In this document: in pieces, positions 37,421 through 46,105 of the stretch
How positions within the stretch are numbered: the stretch's first letter is position 1
Layout of the letters: each line of letters starts with the position of its first letter
NCBI RefSeq assembly: GCF_002001045.1
Contig: NZ_MUNR01000011.1
Span: 1-64,000, forward strand
Reading direction: 5' to 3'
Source of the DNA: Rhodanobacter sp. C01
GTDB lineage: Bacteria > Pseudomonadota > Gammaproteobacteria > Xanthomonadales > Rhodanobacteraceae
DNA: 64,000 bases
The notes under the pieces: model-generated
The model's database searches: none
What the model saw: only the letters and a program-made list of their open reading frames with translations
Told to the model about the DNA's origin: nothing
Program-made: the position numbers and the translations under genes

Positions 37421-38464
37421 ATGAAGGTATCCCGAAGGGTCATTCAATTCGGTTTGGGAATGCTCGGAATTCCCGCGTTTGGGTTTGCAGCAAATTCCGA
37501 TCCTGTTCTTCTTCGCGAGTTCATCAGCACATCTCCACCAACCCGACAGAGCCATGCATCGACGATTGTCGAAACGCCTGAAGGGCTTGTCGTGGCATGG
37601 TTTGGTGGCGAGCAGGAGCGCGACCCAGGCGTTGGTGTCTGGATCGCACGACAAACGAAGGGGCGTTGGAGCGTGCCAGTCGAAGTGGCCGACGGCCAAC
37701 AACCCGCGGGACGACGCGAGCCTGCCTGGAATCCCGTCTTATTCCGCCCCCACAGCGGGCCATTGATGCTCTTTTACAAGGTCGGCCCCGATCCACAGCA
37801 TTGGTGGGGCATGCTCATGACATCGACCGATAACGGAGTACATTGGTCCAACGCACAACGGCTTCCGCACGATGTGCTGGGCCCGATCAAGAACAAGCCT
37901 GTGCAACTTGCCGATGGCAGCATCGTCAGTCCATCGAGCACGGAGCAGGGTGATTGGCGCATTCATTTCGAGCGTTCGACTGATCTGGGTAAAGCGTGGT
38001 TGCGCAATCTGCCGATCGACAATCCCGATGGCATCGAAGCCATCCAGCCGAGCTTGCTGCCATGGCATGATGGCGATCTTCAAGCGATAGGTCGTACCCG
38101 GCAGGACAGTCTTTTCACGACACGCTCTAAAGATAACGGGCACACGTGGTCTGTGCTGAAGCTGCTGGATGTGCCGAATCCAAATTCAGGCATCGATGCC
38201 GTGCTGCTGGCCGACGGTCGCGCACTGCTTGTCTACAACCCCACCACGCACGGGAAAAATTGGTGGGATGGACGGGGTGTGCTTGCTGTCGCCATCTCCA
38301 GCGATGGCGAGCATTGGAAGCGTGTACTGACACTGGAAACGAATTCCCGGGCCGAGTTTTCCTATCCGGCGATCATCCAGACCAGTGCCGGGATAGTGCA
38401 CATTACTTACACGTGGAAGCGGTTGCGCATTGCACACGTGGTTCTGGATCCCCACGAACTATGA
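37421..38464 (+). CDS. Exported sialidase-fold (BNR/Asp-box) protein of unknown specificity
   Basis: 347 aa. Basic N-terminus plus hydrophobic segment (SRRVIQFGLGMLGIPAFGFA) suggests export. Six-bladed propeller features: Asp boxes STDNGVHW, STDLGKAW and SKDNGHTW with a degenerate SSDGEHW. The start of the mature protein, HASTIVETPEGLVVAWFGGEQERDPG, is that of the exo-alpha-sialidase-like family found in many glycan loci. The FRIP/YRIP motif with the first arginine of true sialidases is not visible, and plant N-glycans lack sialic acid, so the substrate is probably something else. Starts 4 bp after the GH35 stop. Confidence 0.8.
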   Translation: MKVSRRVIQFGLGMLGIPAFGFAANSDPVLLREFISTSPPTRQSHASTIVETPEGLVVAWFGGEQERDPGVGVWIARQTKGRWSVPVEVADGQQPAGRREPAWNPVLFRPHSGPLMLFYKVGPDPQHWWGMLMTSTDNGVHWSNAQRLPHDVLGPIKNKPVQLADGSIVSPSSTEQGDWRIHFERSTDLGKAWLRNLPIDNPDGIEAIQPSLLPWHDGDLQAIGRTRQDSLFTTRSKDNGHTWSVLKLLDVPNPNSGIDAVLLADGRALLVYNPTTHGKNWWDGRGVLAVAISSDGEHWKRVLTLETNSRAEFSYPAIIQTSAGIVHITYTWKRLRIAHVVLDPHEL

Positions 38465-38656
38465 TTCGTATCGGTTGTGTCTCCTCTTTTGACTTGCAGG
38501 ACGCGACGATCACGACGGCCTGCTGAAGCTCTTCTGCACCCGCACTGACCCTTAATTAAGTCGGGCGCGGGGATCTCGAAGCGCCTCTTTAAAACAATGA
38601 CTTACAGACAATCGCGGCGCAATGGGCCGTGATTTGAAAATTTCTGTTGCGGTGCG

Positions 38657-38674
38657 ACTTGCCTCGATCTAAAT
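38657..38674 (-). promoter_or_regulatory. Operator-like site 5 (second glucokinase operon)
   Basis: Minus strand ATTTAGATCGAGGCAAGT, one mismatch in the right arm. It lies in the 438-bp gap 38465-38902, which otherwise holds no gene. Downstream in the gap is an AT-rich stretch (38697-38740) and a TGGGG/CCCCA inverted repeat at about 38741-38755. Confidence 0.55.
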
Positions 38675-38902
38675 TCGGCCTATAAGCTCTTTCCACCTAA
38701 ATATGAATTAGATATTCACCTATGAAATAGGAGCGTGCGCTGGGGATGACCCCAGGCAGCCGTTGGGACCACCGGGAGAGGAAATGCAGAGCCTGATCAA
38801 GCTGGGTCACGATGCAACGGTTCTGTCATGTCACGGCAGCGGAACGCATTGCGCATGAAACGCTGCTGCCAGCGTTATAGCCCGGCCGGGGATGCCTATT
38901 CC

Positions 38903-39949
38903 ATGTCGTTCGGCGCTACGCAGGAAGCAGCAAAGTCATTGGGAACGACGGTTTCGTTTTCCGGCGAACCCTTCCTTGCCGCCGACGTAGGCGGGACCCA
39001 CGCGCGCATAGGGCTAATGGCGTTTCGGCCGGGTCAATCCACGCCCGTTGTGCTTGCCTACCACGTGTACAAGTGTGCCGAATACGCGGGCCTGGAAGCC
39101 ATCGTGCGCGTGTTCTGCGATGAGACGGCGGCCAAGGCGTACCGCCTTGTGCTCGCTTGCGCGGGCTTTTTGCATGAAGGCAACGTGGTCAACAGCAACC
39201 TGCAGTGGCCGATCGTACCCGCTGCGCTCGAAAAGGCGGCGGGTCTGCGTGACATCATAGTGCTCAACGATTTTGAAGCGCTGGCCTACGGTACGGCCTA
39301 CCTGGATGCGGGCAGTGTCACCCCGCTGCATAACCCGCGCCGGGAAGAAGAAACAGCCACAGGTTCTGTGGTCATCGTCGGCCCCGGTACCGGGCTGGGC
39401 GTAGCGGTGCGTTTGCCCGGTGCACAGCTGAAGGTGTTGGCGACAGAAGCGGGGCATATCCAGCTGGCTGCTCGCGTGGGACGCGAGCAGCGGGTGCTGG
39501 CCGAGCTGACGCAAGACGACACGCATGTCCCCTATGACCATGTGTTGTCCGGTCCCGGGCTGTTGCGCCTGTATGGCGCGTTATGCCGTATCAAGCAATT
39601 ACCCGTCGTGTTCCACGAACCCGCCGCGATCACTGCCGCGGCATGTGCCGGCACGAATGCGGTGGCGGTGGAGACCTTGCAGCTGTTCTGTGGATGGCTC
39701 GGTTCTTTCCTCGGCGATTTGGCGATGCTGTATGGCGCCACCGGCGGCATCTACCTCGCGGGAGGGTTTCTTTCGCGCATGACCGCGTTTGTTGAAAAGA
39801 GCACGTTCACCAGTCGTTTTCTCGACAAGGGCGTGATGCGCCCGTTTCTGCAAACCATTCCCGTCCACGTGGTGGATCACGCGCAGCTCGGTGTCATCGG
39901 CGCGGCGAGTTGGCTGATGATTCGCGAAGCAGAGGGCAAAACCGCATGA
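38903..39949 (+). CDS. glk: Glucokinase-family sugar kinase, paralogue 2
   Basis: 348 aa. Same layout as the paralogue at 31725: FLAADVGGTHARIG, LNDFEALAYGTA, GPGTGLGVA, TEAGHIQLAARVG, FLDKGVMRPFLQ. The two are clearly recent paralogues within one locus and each heads its own operon. Start uncertain: 38903 leaves a short leader before the core; ATGs at 38828 and 38855 are in frame. The stop overlaps the fucosidase start (ATGA, 39946-39949). Confidence 0.85.
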   Translation: MSFGATQEAAKSLGTTVSFSGEPFLAADVGGTHARIGLMAFRPGQSTPVVLAYHVYKCAEYAGLEAIVRVFCDETAAKAYRLVLACAGFLHEGNVVNSNLQWPIVPAALEKAAGLRDIIVLNDFEALAYGTAYLDAGSVTPLHNPRREEETATGSVVIVGPGTGLGVAVRLPGAQLKVLATEAGHIQLAARVGREQRVLAELTQDDTHVPYDHVLSGPGLLRLYGALCRIKQLPVVFHEPAAITAAACAGTNAVAVETLQLFCGWLGSFLGDLAMLYGATGGIYLAGGFLSRMTAFVEKSTFTSRFLDKGVMRPFLQTIPVHVVDHAQLGVIGAASWLMIREAEGKTA

Positions 39950-41613
39950 GCAAGAAGCTTTCGGGAATATCGATGACTACGCATGTGCGCAAGCTGCGCC
40001 GTGTCGGCCTATGCCTAGGCTTCGTTGTTGCGTGCTGCGGCATGACGGTCGCCGTGGCTGCCGATGGCACGCATGCCGTGACCCCACCGGATGCGGCGAC
40101 GATCGAACACCAATGGGTGGCGGCCAACCGTCCCTACGACAATGCACGCCAGGCCATCCTTGCACAGACGCACAAGATTGCCTGGCAAGGGCCGATGCAA
40201 CCGGATTGGCAGAGCCTGACCGGATACAGCACGCCCGAATGGTATCGGGACGCCAAGTTCGGCATCTTCATCCACTGGGGCGTGTATTCGGTGGCGGCTT
40301 ACAAAGGCGAGTGGTATCCGCGCCATGCCTACGAGCGCACCGGCGAGTACGCCAACTATTACCAGCATCAGGTGGCTACCTATGGGCCGATGCCCCAGGT
40401 CGGCTACAAGGATCTGATCCCGCGCTTCAAGGCCGAGCATTTCGATCCGCAGGCCTGGGCAAAGTTGTTCCGTGAGGCCGGTGCGCGCTACGTGGTGCCG
40501 GTTGCCGAGCACCACGATGGCTTCGCCATGTACGACTCGAAACTATCCGACTGGACCGCAGTGAAGATGGGGCCGCACCGCGACGTGATCGGCGAACTGG
40601 CCAAGGCGATCCGCGCGCAGGGCATGAAACTGGGTCTGTCATCGCATCGGGCCGAGCACGACTGGTTCTACGAATACGGACGCACCTTCAATTCCGACGT
40701 CAACGATCCGCGCTACGCCGCGCTGTACGGTCCGGCGCATCCGTCGGAATCGGCCAAGGGCGAAGACGGTCAGGATGTGGATTGGACGTTTGTGTCCGAC
40801 GCCTATCTCGACGACTGGCTGGCTCGTTCGTCCGAGATCGTGCAGGACTATCACCCGGACCTGATGTACTTCGACTGGTGGGTCGGCCAGCCGCGTTTTC
40901 GCGGGGCCCTGACCGAGTTCGTCGCGTTCTACTACAACCAGGCGGCAGCGCGGAAGCAGCCGGTCGTGCAGTTCTACAAGCTCGACGACATGCGTCCCGG
41001 CACCGGCACGATGAACATCGAGCGCGGGCAGGCGGCGGATATCCGCCAGGAGCCGTGGCAGACCGAAACCTCGGTCAGTCCCGATTCGTGGGGATACGCC
41101 GAAGGCGATACCTACAAGTCGCCTGACGAGATCGTGCAGTTGCTCGCCGATGTGGTCAGCAAGAACGGCAACCTGCTGCTCAACATCGGTCCCAAGGCCG
41201 ACGGCACCATCCCGCCGCAGGCAACGCACATCCTGGAGGCGGTCGGCCAGTGGCTGCGCGCCAACGGCGACGCGATCTACGGAACACGGCCGTGGCGGCG
41301 CTTCGGCGAAGGTCCGACCCAGGTGGTTGCCGGCACGATGGAGGACACCAAGACCAAGCCGTACACCGCGGAGGATTTCCGCTTCACCACGAAAGGCTCG
41401 CAACTGTACGCCATCGAGATGGCGTGGCCGGCGACGGGCCATGCGCTGATCCATTCGATCGGCCCGGCGATGAAGGTCGCCTCGGTGACATCGTTGGCGA
41501 CCGGCAAGCCAGTCGTATTCAAACAACAGCCCGACGGCCTGCGCCTCGATTTGCCGGCACAGCCGGCCGGCGTGCATGCCTATGTGTATCGCATCGGAAT
41601 GGAAAGTCTCTGA
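39946..41613 (+). CDS. Exported GH29 alpha-L-fucosidase, second type
   Basis: 555 aa. Signal peptide after a basic N-terminus (KLRRVGLCLGFVVACCGMTVAVAA). GH29 barrel: TPEWYRDAKFGIFIHWGVYSV, PVAEHHDGFAMYDS, nucleophile candidate Asp310 in LMYFDWWVGQ, KNGNLLLNIGPKADG. It is longer than and clearly different from the fucosidase at 21012 and lacks the F5/8 domain, so the two probably attack different fucose linkages, for example core alpha-1,3 against antennary alpha-1,4 (inference). Coupled at both ends (ATGA, TGATG). Confidence 0.92.
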   Translation: MSKKLSGISMTTHVRKLRRVGLCLGFVVACCGMTVAVAADGTHAVTPPDAATIEHQWVAANRPYDNARQAILAQTHKIAWQGPMQPDWQSLTGYSTPEWYRDAKFGIFIHWGVYSVAAYKGEWYPRHAYERTGEYANYYQHQVATYGPMPQVGYKDLIPRFKAEHFDPQAWAKLFREAGARYVVPVAEHHDGFAMYDSKLSDWTAVKMGPHRDVIGELAKAIRAQGMKLGLSSHRAEHDWFYEYGRTFNSDVNDPRYAALYGPAHPSESAKGEDGQDVDWTFVSDAYLDDWLARSSEIVQDYHPDLMYFDWWVGQPRFRGALTEFVAFYYNQAAARKQPVVQFYKLDDMRPGTGTMNIERGQAADIRQEPWQTETSVSPDSWGYAEGDTYKSPDEIVQLLADVVSKNGNLLLNIGPKADGTIPPQATHILEAVGQWLRANGDAIYGTRPWRRFGEGPTQVVAGTMEDTKTKPYTAEDFRFTTKGSQLYAIEMAWPATGHALIHSIGPAMKVASVTSLATGKPVVFKQQPDGLRLDLPAQPAGVHAYVYRIGMESL

Positions 41614-42722
41614 TGCGGATACTTACGACCATGATGAAACACCTGTTCGTCCTGCTGTGCCTGATCCTGCCGTTCGGCGCATCCGCACAGGCGCCGAGTG
41701 CGCTGTTCTACATGCTGGACTCGCAGAAATCGATCGACTCGTTCGTGCATCACGCCGACAAGATCGATGTGCTGGCGCCGACCTGGTACAACGTGGACGA
41801 GAACGGTCTGGTCTCCGGACAGCCCAATCCCTACGTGATGCAGGTCGCCAAAACGAACGGTGTGACGGTTATGCCGATCGTTTCTGGGGGCGGCGATCGT
41901 GCGAAGTTTCATCAATTGCTGGGCGACGAGAAGGCCAAGCAGGCGATGATCGCCTCGCTGATCGAGCAGGCCACACTACACGGCTTCAGCGGCTTCCAGT
42001 TCGATTTCGAGAACATCGCCTGGACTGATCGCGACGCGCTGACGTTGTTGACGAAACAGACGGCCGAGGCACTGCACAAGGACGGCCTGCAGTTGTCGAT
42101 GGCGGTGGTGCCCAATGCACCTGGCTACGCCGGTCGCGGCGCCTTCAGCAAATGGATGTGGGAATACTGGCGTGGTGCCTACGATCTGAAGGCGCTTGCC
42201 AAGGTGCTGGACCTGGTCTGCCTGATGACCTACGACCAGCACACGCGCTGGACCACGCCCGGCCCGGTGGCCGGCATGCCATGGACCATGCAGCACCTGG
42301 AGTACGCACTTGCGGTGGTGCCGAAGGACAAGCTCTCGCTGGGCATCCCGCTGTATGGCTACCACTGGTACGCCGGCGACCCGGTCCGCGCGGATGGCAA
42401 GGAGTCGTCGAACATTTCGGCCGACTACATCGACGCCGATGAATCACTGCCGCTGGCCAAACAATACGGCGCCACGGTGCAGTGGGATCCGGTCGAACAC
42501 GAATCCTGGTTCTACTTCTATCGCGACCAGATGCGCGAATGGGTCTTCTTACCCGATGCGCATGCTTTCCGCGATCGCTATGCAGTGGTGAAGCAGTACG
42601 ACCTGCAGGGATTCTGTTCCTGGGTACTGGGAGCGGAAGATCCGCAGATTTGGGATGAATTACCTGCAACCCGGCGTCGTTCGTCTCAGGCCAGTTCGGC
42701 ATCTTCATCCAGACAGCAGTAA
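41613..42722 (+). CDS. Exported GH18 family glycosidase (YaaH/YdhD-like catalytic motif)
   Basis: 369 aa. Signal peptide MMKHLFVLLCLILPFGASAQA. GH18 barrel with catalytic Glu133 in GFQFDFEN; CLMTYDQH and the C-terminal GFCSWVLGAEDPQIW fit strands 6 and 8. The usual DGxDxDxE is changed: Ser for the first Asp and Gln for the second, while the last Asp131 and Glu133 remain; peptidoglycan-type GH18 proteins vary likewise. In this locus an endo-acting cut in the chitobiose core, or exo-GlcNAc release, is plausible. Starts on the stop of the fucosidase. Serine/arginine-rich tail. Confidence 0.87.
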   Translation: MRILTTMMKHLFVLLCLILPFGASAQAPSALFYMLDSQKSIDSFVHHADKIDVLAPTWYNVDENGLVSGQPNPYVMQVAKTNGVTVMPIVSGGGDRAKFHQLLGDEKAKQAMIASLIEQATLHGFSGFQFDFENIAWTDRDALTLLTKQTAEALHKDGLQLSMAVVPNAPGYAGRGAFSKWMWEYWRGAYDLKALAKVLDLVCLMTYDQHTRWTTPGPVAGMPWTMQHLEYALAVVPKDKLSLGIPLYGYHWYAGDPVRADGKESSNISADYIDADESLPLAKQYGATVQWDPVEHESWFYFYRDQMREWVFLPDAHAFRDRYAVVKQYDLQGFCSWVLGAEDPQIWDELPATRRRSSQASSASSSRQQ

Positions 42723-42757
42723 CCGAGGGCGTGGAGGAGGGTTGAAGGCGGCGTTTG

Positions 42758-42775
42758 ATTTGGATCGATGCAGAT
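42758..42775 (+). promoter_or_regulatory. Operator-like site 6 (TonB receptor promoter)
   Basis: ATTTGGATCGATGCAGAT, one mismatch in the right arm. It is 36 bp after the GH18 stop and 129 bp before the receptor start. The open frame that crosses it into the receptor has no start signal. Confidence 0.55.
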
Positions 42776-42904
42776 GTTCATGAGGCCTTCCGTCGAAGAT
42801 CCGGATGCGTCGAGTGGAAGGTGGCAGCAGGTGGTTTATCGGCTCCGGGTTTGGGGACCCGGGGTTTCACATCACAGATCAGTTTCAACGGGGAGAGGGC
42901 AACC

Positions 42905-45900
42905 ATGAGCAAGATCCGTTTTCATCGAAGCATATTGGCCAGTGCACTGGCACTGGCACTGTTCGGGCCGCAGGCATACGCGCAGACATCGACGCAGGAT
43001 GCGTCGACTACGCCACCATCGAATACGCAACAAGGCCAGCGGGACGAATCGTCAAAGAAGGCCACTAAACTACAGGCAGTCACCGTCACCGGCTCGATGA
43101 TTCCACGCGTGGAGATCGAAGGGCCGACCCCCGTGATTTCCATTACCGGCTTGCAGATCAAGCAGCAGGGCTTCACCACGCTGTGGGAATTCCTGGATTC
43201 GCTGCCGCAGATGGGCCAGCCGCCGCAGGATCCGGCCAGTTGGGGGGCCACCGCGGTGAATGCGCGCCCGGTGAATCTGCGCAACCTGGGTGCGGGCTTC
43301 AGCCTGCTGCTGATTAACGGCGTGCGCGTGGTGGATTACCCGCAGCCGCTGGGCGCGCAGAGCAGCTTCCAGAACTACGCAAACCTGCCTAGCGGCATGA
43401 TCGACCATGTCGAGATCCTGGCCTCCGGTGCCTCGTCGATCTACGGTTCGGATGCGGTGGCGGGCGTGGTCAACGTGATCCTGAAGAAGAACTATCAGGG
43501 TGACGATCTGCAGGTGACTGGCGGCGGCGCCACCCGTGGCGGCCGTTCCTATGGCGACATCAACTTCTTCGGCGGCAAGTCCGGCGAAAACTGGCACATT
43601 CTCTACAACGTGGAGAAGTCCAACCGCACGGCCTTGTGGGGCAGCGATCGTCCGTACCAGGATTCGGTGTCCGATGCAGGCTACGGTGCCTGGAACCCGG
43701 CCGACCGCATGTTCGGCTACCAGTACGATGCGTCCGGCGCCATCGCCCTCTCCGCGACGAACGGCAATGGCCAGTACATCACGCCGCCGACGGGCACCTG
43801 CGGCAAGTTCAGCAACTCGCAGTTGAGCCAGTCGCACAGCGTCAGCACCAGCGGCACCCAGATCACCGGGACGACCGACAACGGTTCCTTCTGCTCGCAG
43901 CCCAACCTGTTCCAGAACTGGGTGCTGACGCCGGGCAGCCGCACCAACAACGGTTACCTGGCCGGCGAATACGATTTCAGCAATGGCCTGCAACTCTACG
44001 GCTCGGCGGCCCTGTACGACTCGGTGGGTATCTCCCAGACCCAGTTGCCCTTCTTTGGCTACGGCAGCCCGTTCTATGACTCGACCACGGGGCAAACCAT
44101 CAATGCGCTCGACCGCCAGCTGACCGCGCAGGAAATCGGCACGTCCGCCAATACCCATGACCGCGAGCAGAACTGGAACATCACGGCCGGCCTGCGTGGC
44201 ACCATGTTCGACGGCAAATTCAACTGGGACTTCAGCCTCAATAGCCAGAAGTACATCGTACGCGAGGACTTTACGGGCATGGACCAGGCGGCCATGAACA
44301 ACTTCTTCCTCGGCCAGCAGACGGGAACCACCGCCGGTGGGCTGCCCATCTATGCCATCAACTGGCAGCGCTTCTGGAACCCCATCACGCAGCAGCAATA
44401 CACCCAGTTCGCGGTCAATGGCGAGAACACGGCGGAGTCGTCGCTGAACCAGGCGCAGTTCCGCGTCAACGGCGACCTGTTCAAGTTCCCGTGGGTGGAC
44501 GAGTCGGTAGGTTGGGCAGCCGTGCTGGAAGCTGCAGACAACGATTTCCTGCTGTCGCCGGATCCGCGCGAGGCCAACTCCGCCACCTTCGTGGATCCGT
44601 TCTATAACGACAACTTTGGCGGCGGCAGCCGCCAGCGCTTTTCGCTGGGCACCGAGTTCCGCGTGCCGATCGTGAACTCACTGACCTGGACCATCTCCGG
44701 CCGCCTCGACAAGTACCACGACGCCAGCAGCGCCGACATTGCCCGCACCTGGGGCACCGGCCTCGAATGGCGTCCGTTCGACAGCCTGCTGATCCGCGGC
44801 AGCTACGGCACCAATTTCAAGGCGCCGGACATGGCGGCGATCTACCAAGGCGGCTCCGTCGTACCACAAGGCATTTACGAGGATAATCTGCAGTGCATCA
44901 ACGCCATCAAGGCGGGCAACACTTCGAGCACCTGGTGCAACGGCGTTATTCAACGTCCCCAGTCGCAGTGGTACCAGCAAAGAACGGTCGGCGGCCCGGA
45001 CCTGGTGCCGGAGACCGGCCACTCCTGGACCTATGGTTTCGTGTGGCAGGTTCCGGGCGTGGAGGGTCTGTCGGTGTCTGCCGACTACTGGCACATGGGC
45101 GTGGACAACGCCATCGAGTACATCAACCAGAGTACCGTGCTCCAGGACGAGGCTGGCTGCCTTACCGGCTATCAGGCGGACGGCTCAACGGGTTTGTCGC
45201 CGTACACCGCGCACGCAGCGGGATCGGCGTATTGCCAGATGGTGATAGCGGATGTGCAGCGCAATGCGGCAGGCCAAATCACCTCAGTGCAATCCGGACC
45301 GATCAACGAGGCCTCGCTGTACGTGAGCGGTATCGATGCCTCGCTGCAGTACAGGCTGAATACCGAGGATTACGGCAATTTCACCACCAGCGTCAACTAC
45401 ACCGACAACCTCGCGTACAAGCAGCGCGTGCTGGCTTCCGACCCGTTGCTGAACACTCGCTACAACAATGTGGCGAGCAGGGTCACCTGGATCGGCACCT
45501 GGCAGAAGGGCGACTGGAACGCGTCGCTCTCCGGTGTGCGCGATGGCCGCATGCGCGCGCCAGGCTACGGCAACTGCAACACACTGCCCAATGGCATCCA
45601 GCCGAGCCCGGTGACTATCGTCAGCCCCGACGGGACGACGGTCGATACCGGCGTCTGCCAGATCGGCGGGGCAAACGTCGCCGACACCGTGTACTACGGC
45701 CATGTGCCGACGTGGATCACCTGGAACGGCTCGATTGGCTGGCAGATCAACCCGGACACCAAGCTGAGCTTCACCGTGTCCAACATCTTCAACAGGGTCT
45801 CTTCGATCCCGTACTACGCCGGCGGCTTCGAATTCGTCACGACGGGGCAGACCGGCAGTGAATACAACGGCCGCGAATTGTTCCTGACGTTCGACTACAA

Positions 45901-45910
45901 GTTCGACTGA
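42905..45910 (+). CDS. TonB-dependent outer-membrane receptor for glycans
   Basis: 1001 aa. Signal peptide (ASALALALFGPQAYAQ), a TonB-box-like LQAVTVTGS near 60, plug domain (VNLRNLGAGFSLLLINGVRVV, EILASGASSIYGSDAVAGVVNVI) and a 22-strand barrel ending in the aromatic FDYKFD. This is the large oligosaccharide-type receptor common in Xanthomonadales carbohydrate loci. It should bring partially trimmed N-glycans into the periplasm where the exported glycosidases finish them. GGGGAGAGGG lies before the ATG. Confidence 0.93.
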   Translation: MSKIRFHRSILASALALALFGPQAYAQTSTQDASTTPPSNTQQGQRDESSKKATKLQAVTVTGSMIPRVEIEGPTPVISITGLQIKQQGFTTLWEFLDSLPQMGQPPQDPASWGATAVNARPVNLRNLGAGFSLLLINGVRVVDYPQPLGAQSSFQNYANLPSGMIDHVEILASGASSIYGSDAVAGVVNVILKKNYQGDDLQVTGGGATRGGRSYGDINFFGGKSGENWHILYNVEKSNRTALWGSDRPYQDSVSDAGYGAWNPADRMFGYQYDASGAIALSATNGNGQYITPPTGTCGKFSNSQLSQSHSVSTSGTQITGTTDNGSFCSQPNLFQNWVLTPGSRTNNGYLAGEYDFSNGLQLYGSAALYDSVGISQTQLPFFGYGSPFYDSTTGQTINALDRQLTAQEIGTSANTHDREQNWNITAGLRGTMFDGKFNWDFSLNSQKYIVREDFTGMDQAAMNNFFLGQQTGTTAGGLPIYAINWQRFWNPITQQQYTQFAVNGENTAESSLNQAQFRVNGDLFKFPWVDESVGWAAVLEAADNDFLLSPDPREANSATFVDPFYNDNFGGGSRQRFSLGTEFRVPIVNSLTWTISGRLDKYHDASSADIARTWGTGLEWRPFDSLLIRGSYGTNFKAPDMAAIYQGGSVVPQGIYEDNLQCINAIKAGNTSSTWCNGVIQRPQSQWYQQRTVGGPDLVPETGHSWTYGFVWQVPGVEGLSVSADYWHMGVDNAIEYINQSTVLQDEAGCLTGYQADGSTGLSPYTAHAAGSAYCQMVIADVQRNAAGQITSVQSGPINEASLYVSGIDASLQYRLNTEDYGNFTTSVNYTDNLAYKQRVLASDPLLNTRYNNVASRVTWIGTWQKGDWNASLSGVRDGRMRAPGYGNCNTLPNGIQPSPVTIVSPDGTTVDTGVCQIGGANVADTVYYGHVPTWITWNGSIGWQINPDTKLSFTVSNIFNRVSSIPYYAGGFEFVTTGQTGSEYNGRELFLTFDYKFD

Positions 45911-45923
45911 TCCATCGCTGCGC

Positions 45924-45957
45924 CGAGGTGGCTTCGGTGATCGTCGAAGCCACCTCG
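45924..45957 (+). terminator. Terminator after the TonB-dependent receptor
   Basis: 13-bp perfect stem, arms 45924-45936 and 45945-45957, loop 8, starting 14 bp after the receptor stop, followed by GTTC. It separates the receptor from the GH20 gene, which therefore needs its own promoter or read-through. Confidence 0.7.
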
Positions 45958-46105
45958 TTCATCCGGCGCACACGGTTTGGATGTCGCGTGCGCTGGGCCA
46001 TCGCGCGGGCCGTGGATCGGCCGCGCACGGATAACCAGGGTTGCTGCGCAACCCTTCAGGCCTGCCCCTCAGGCAGTGCACGATTCATCCGCTGGAGTCT
46101 GCCTG

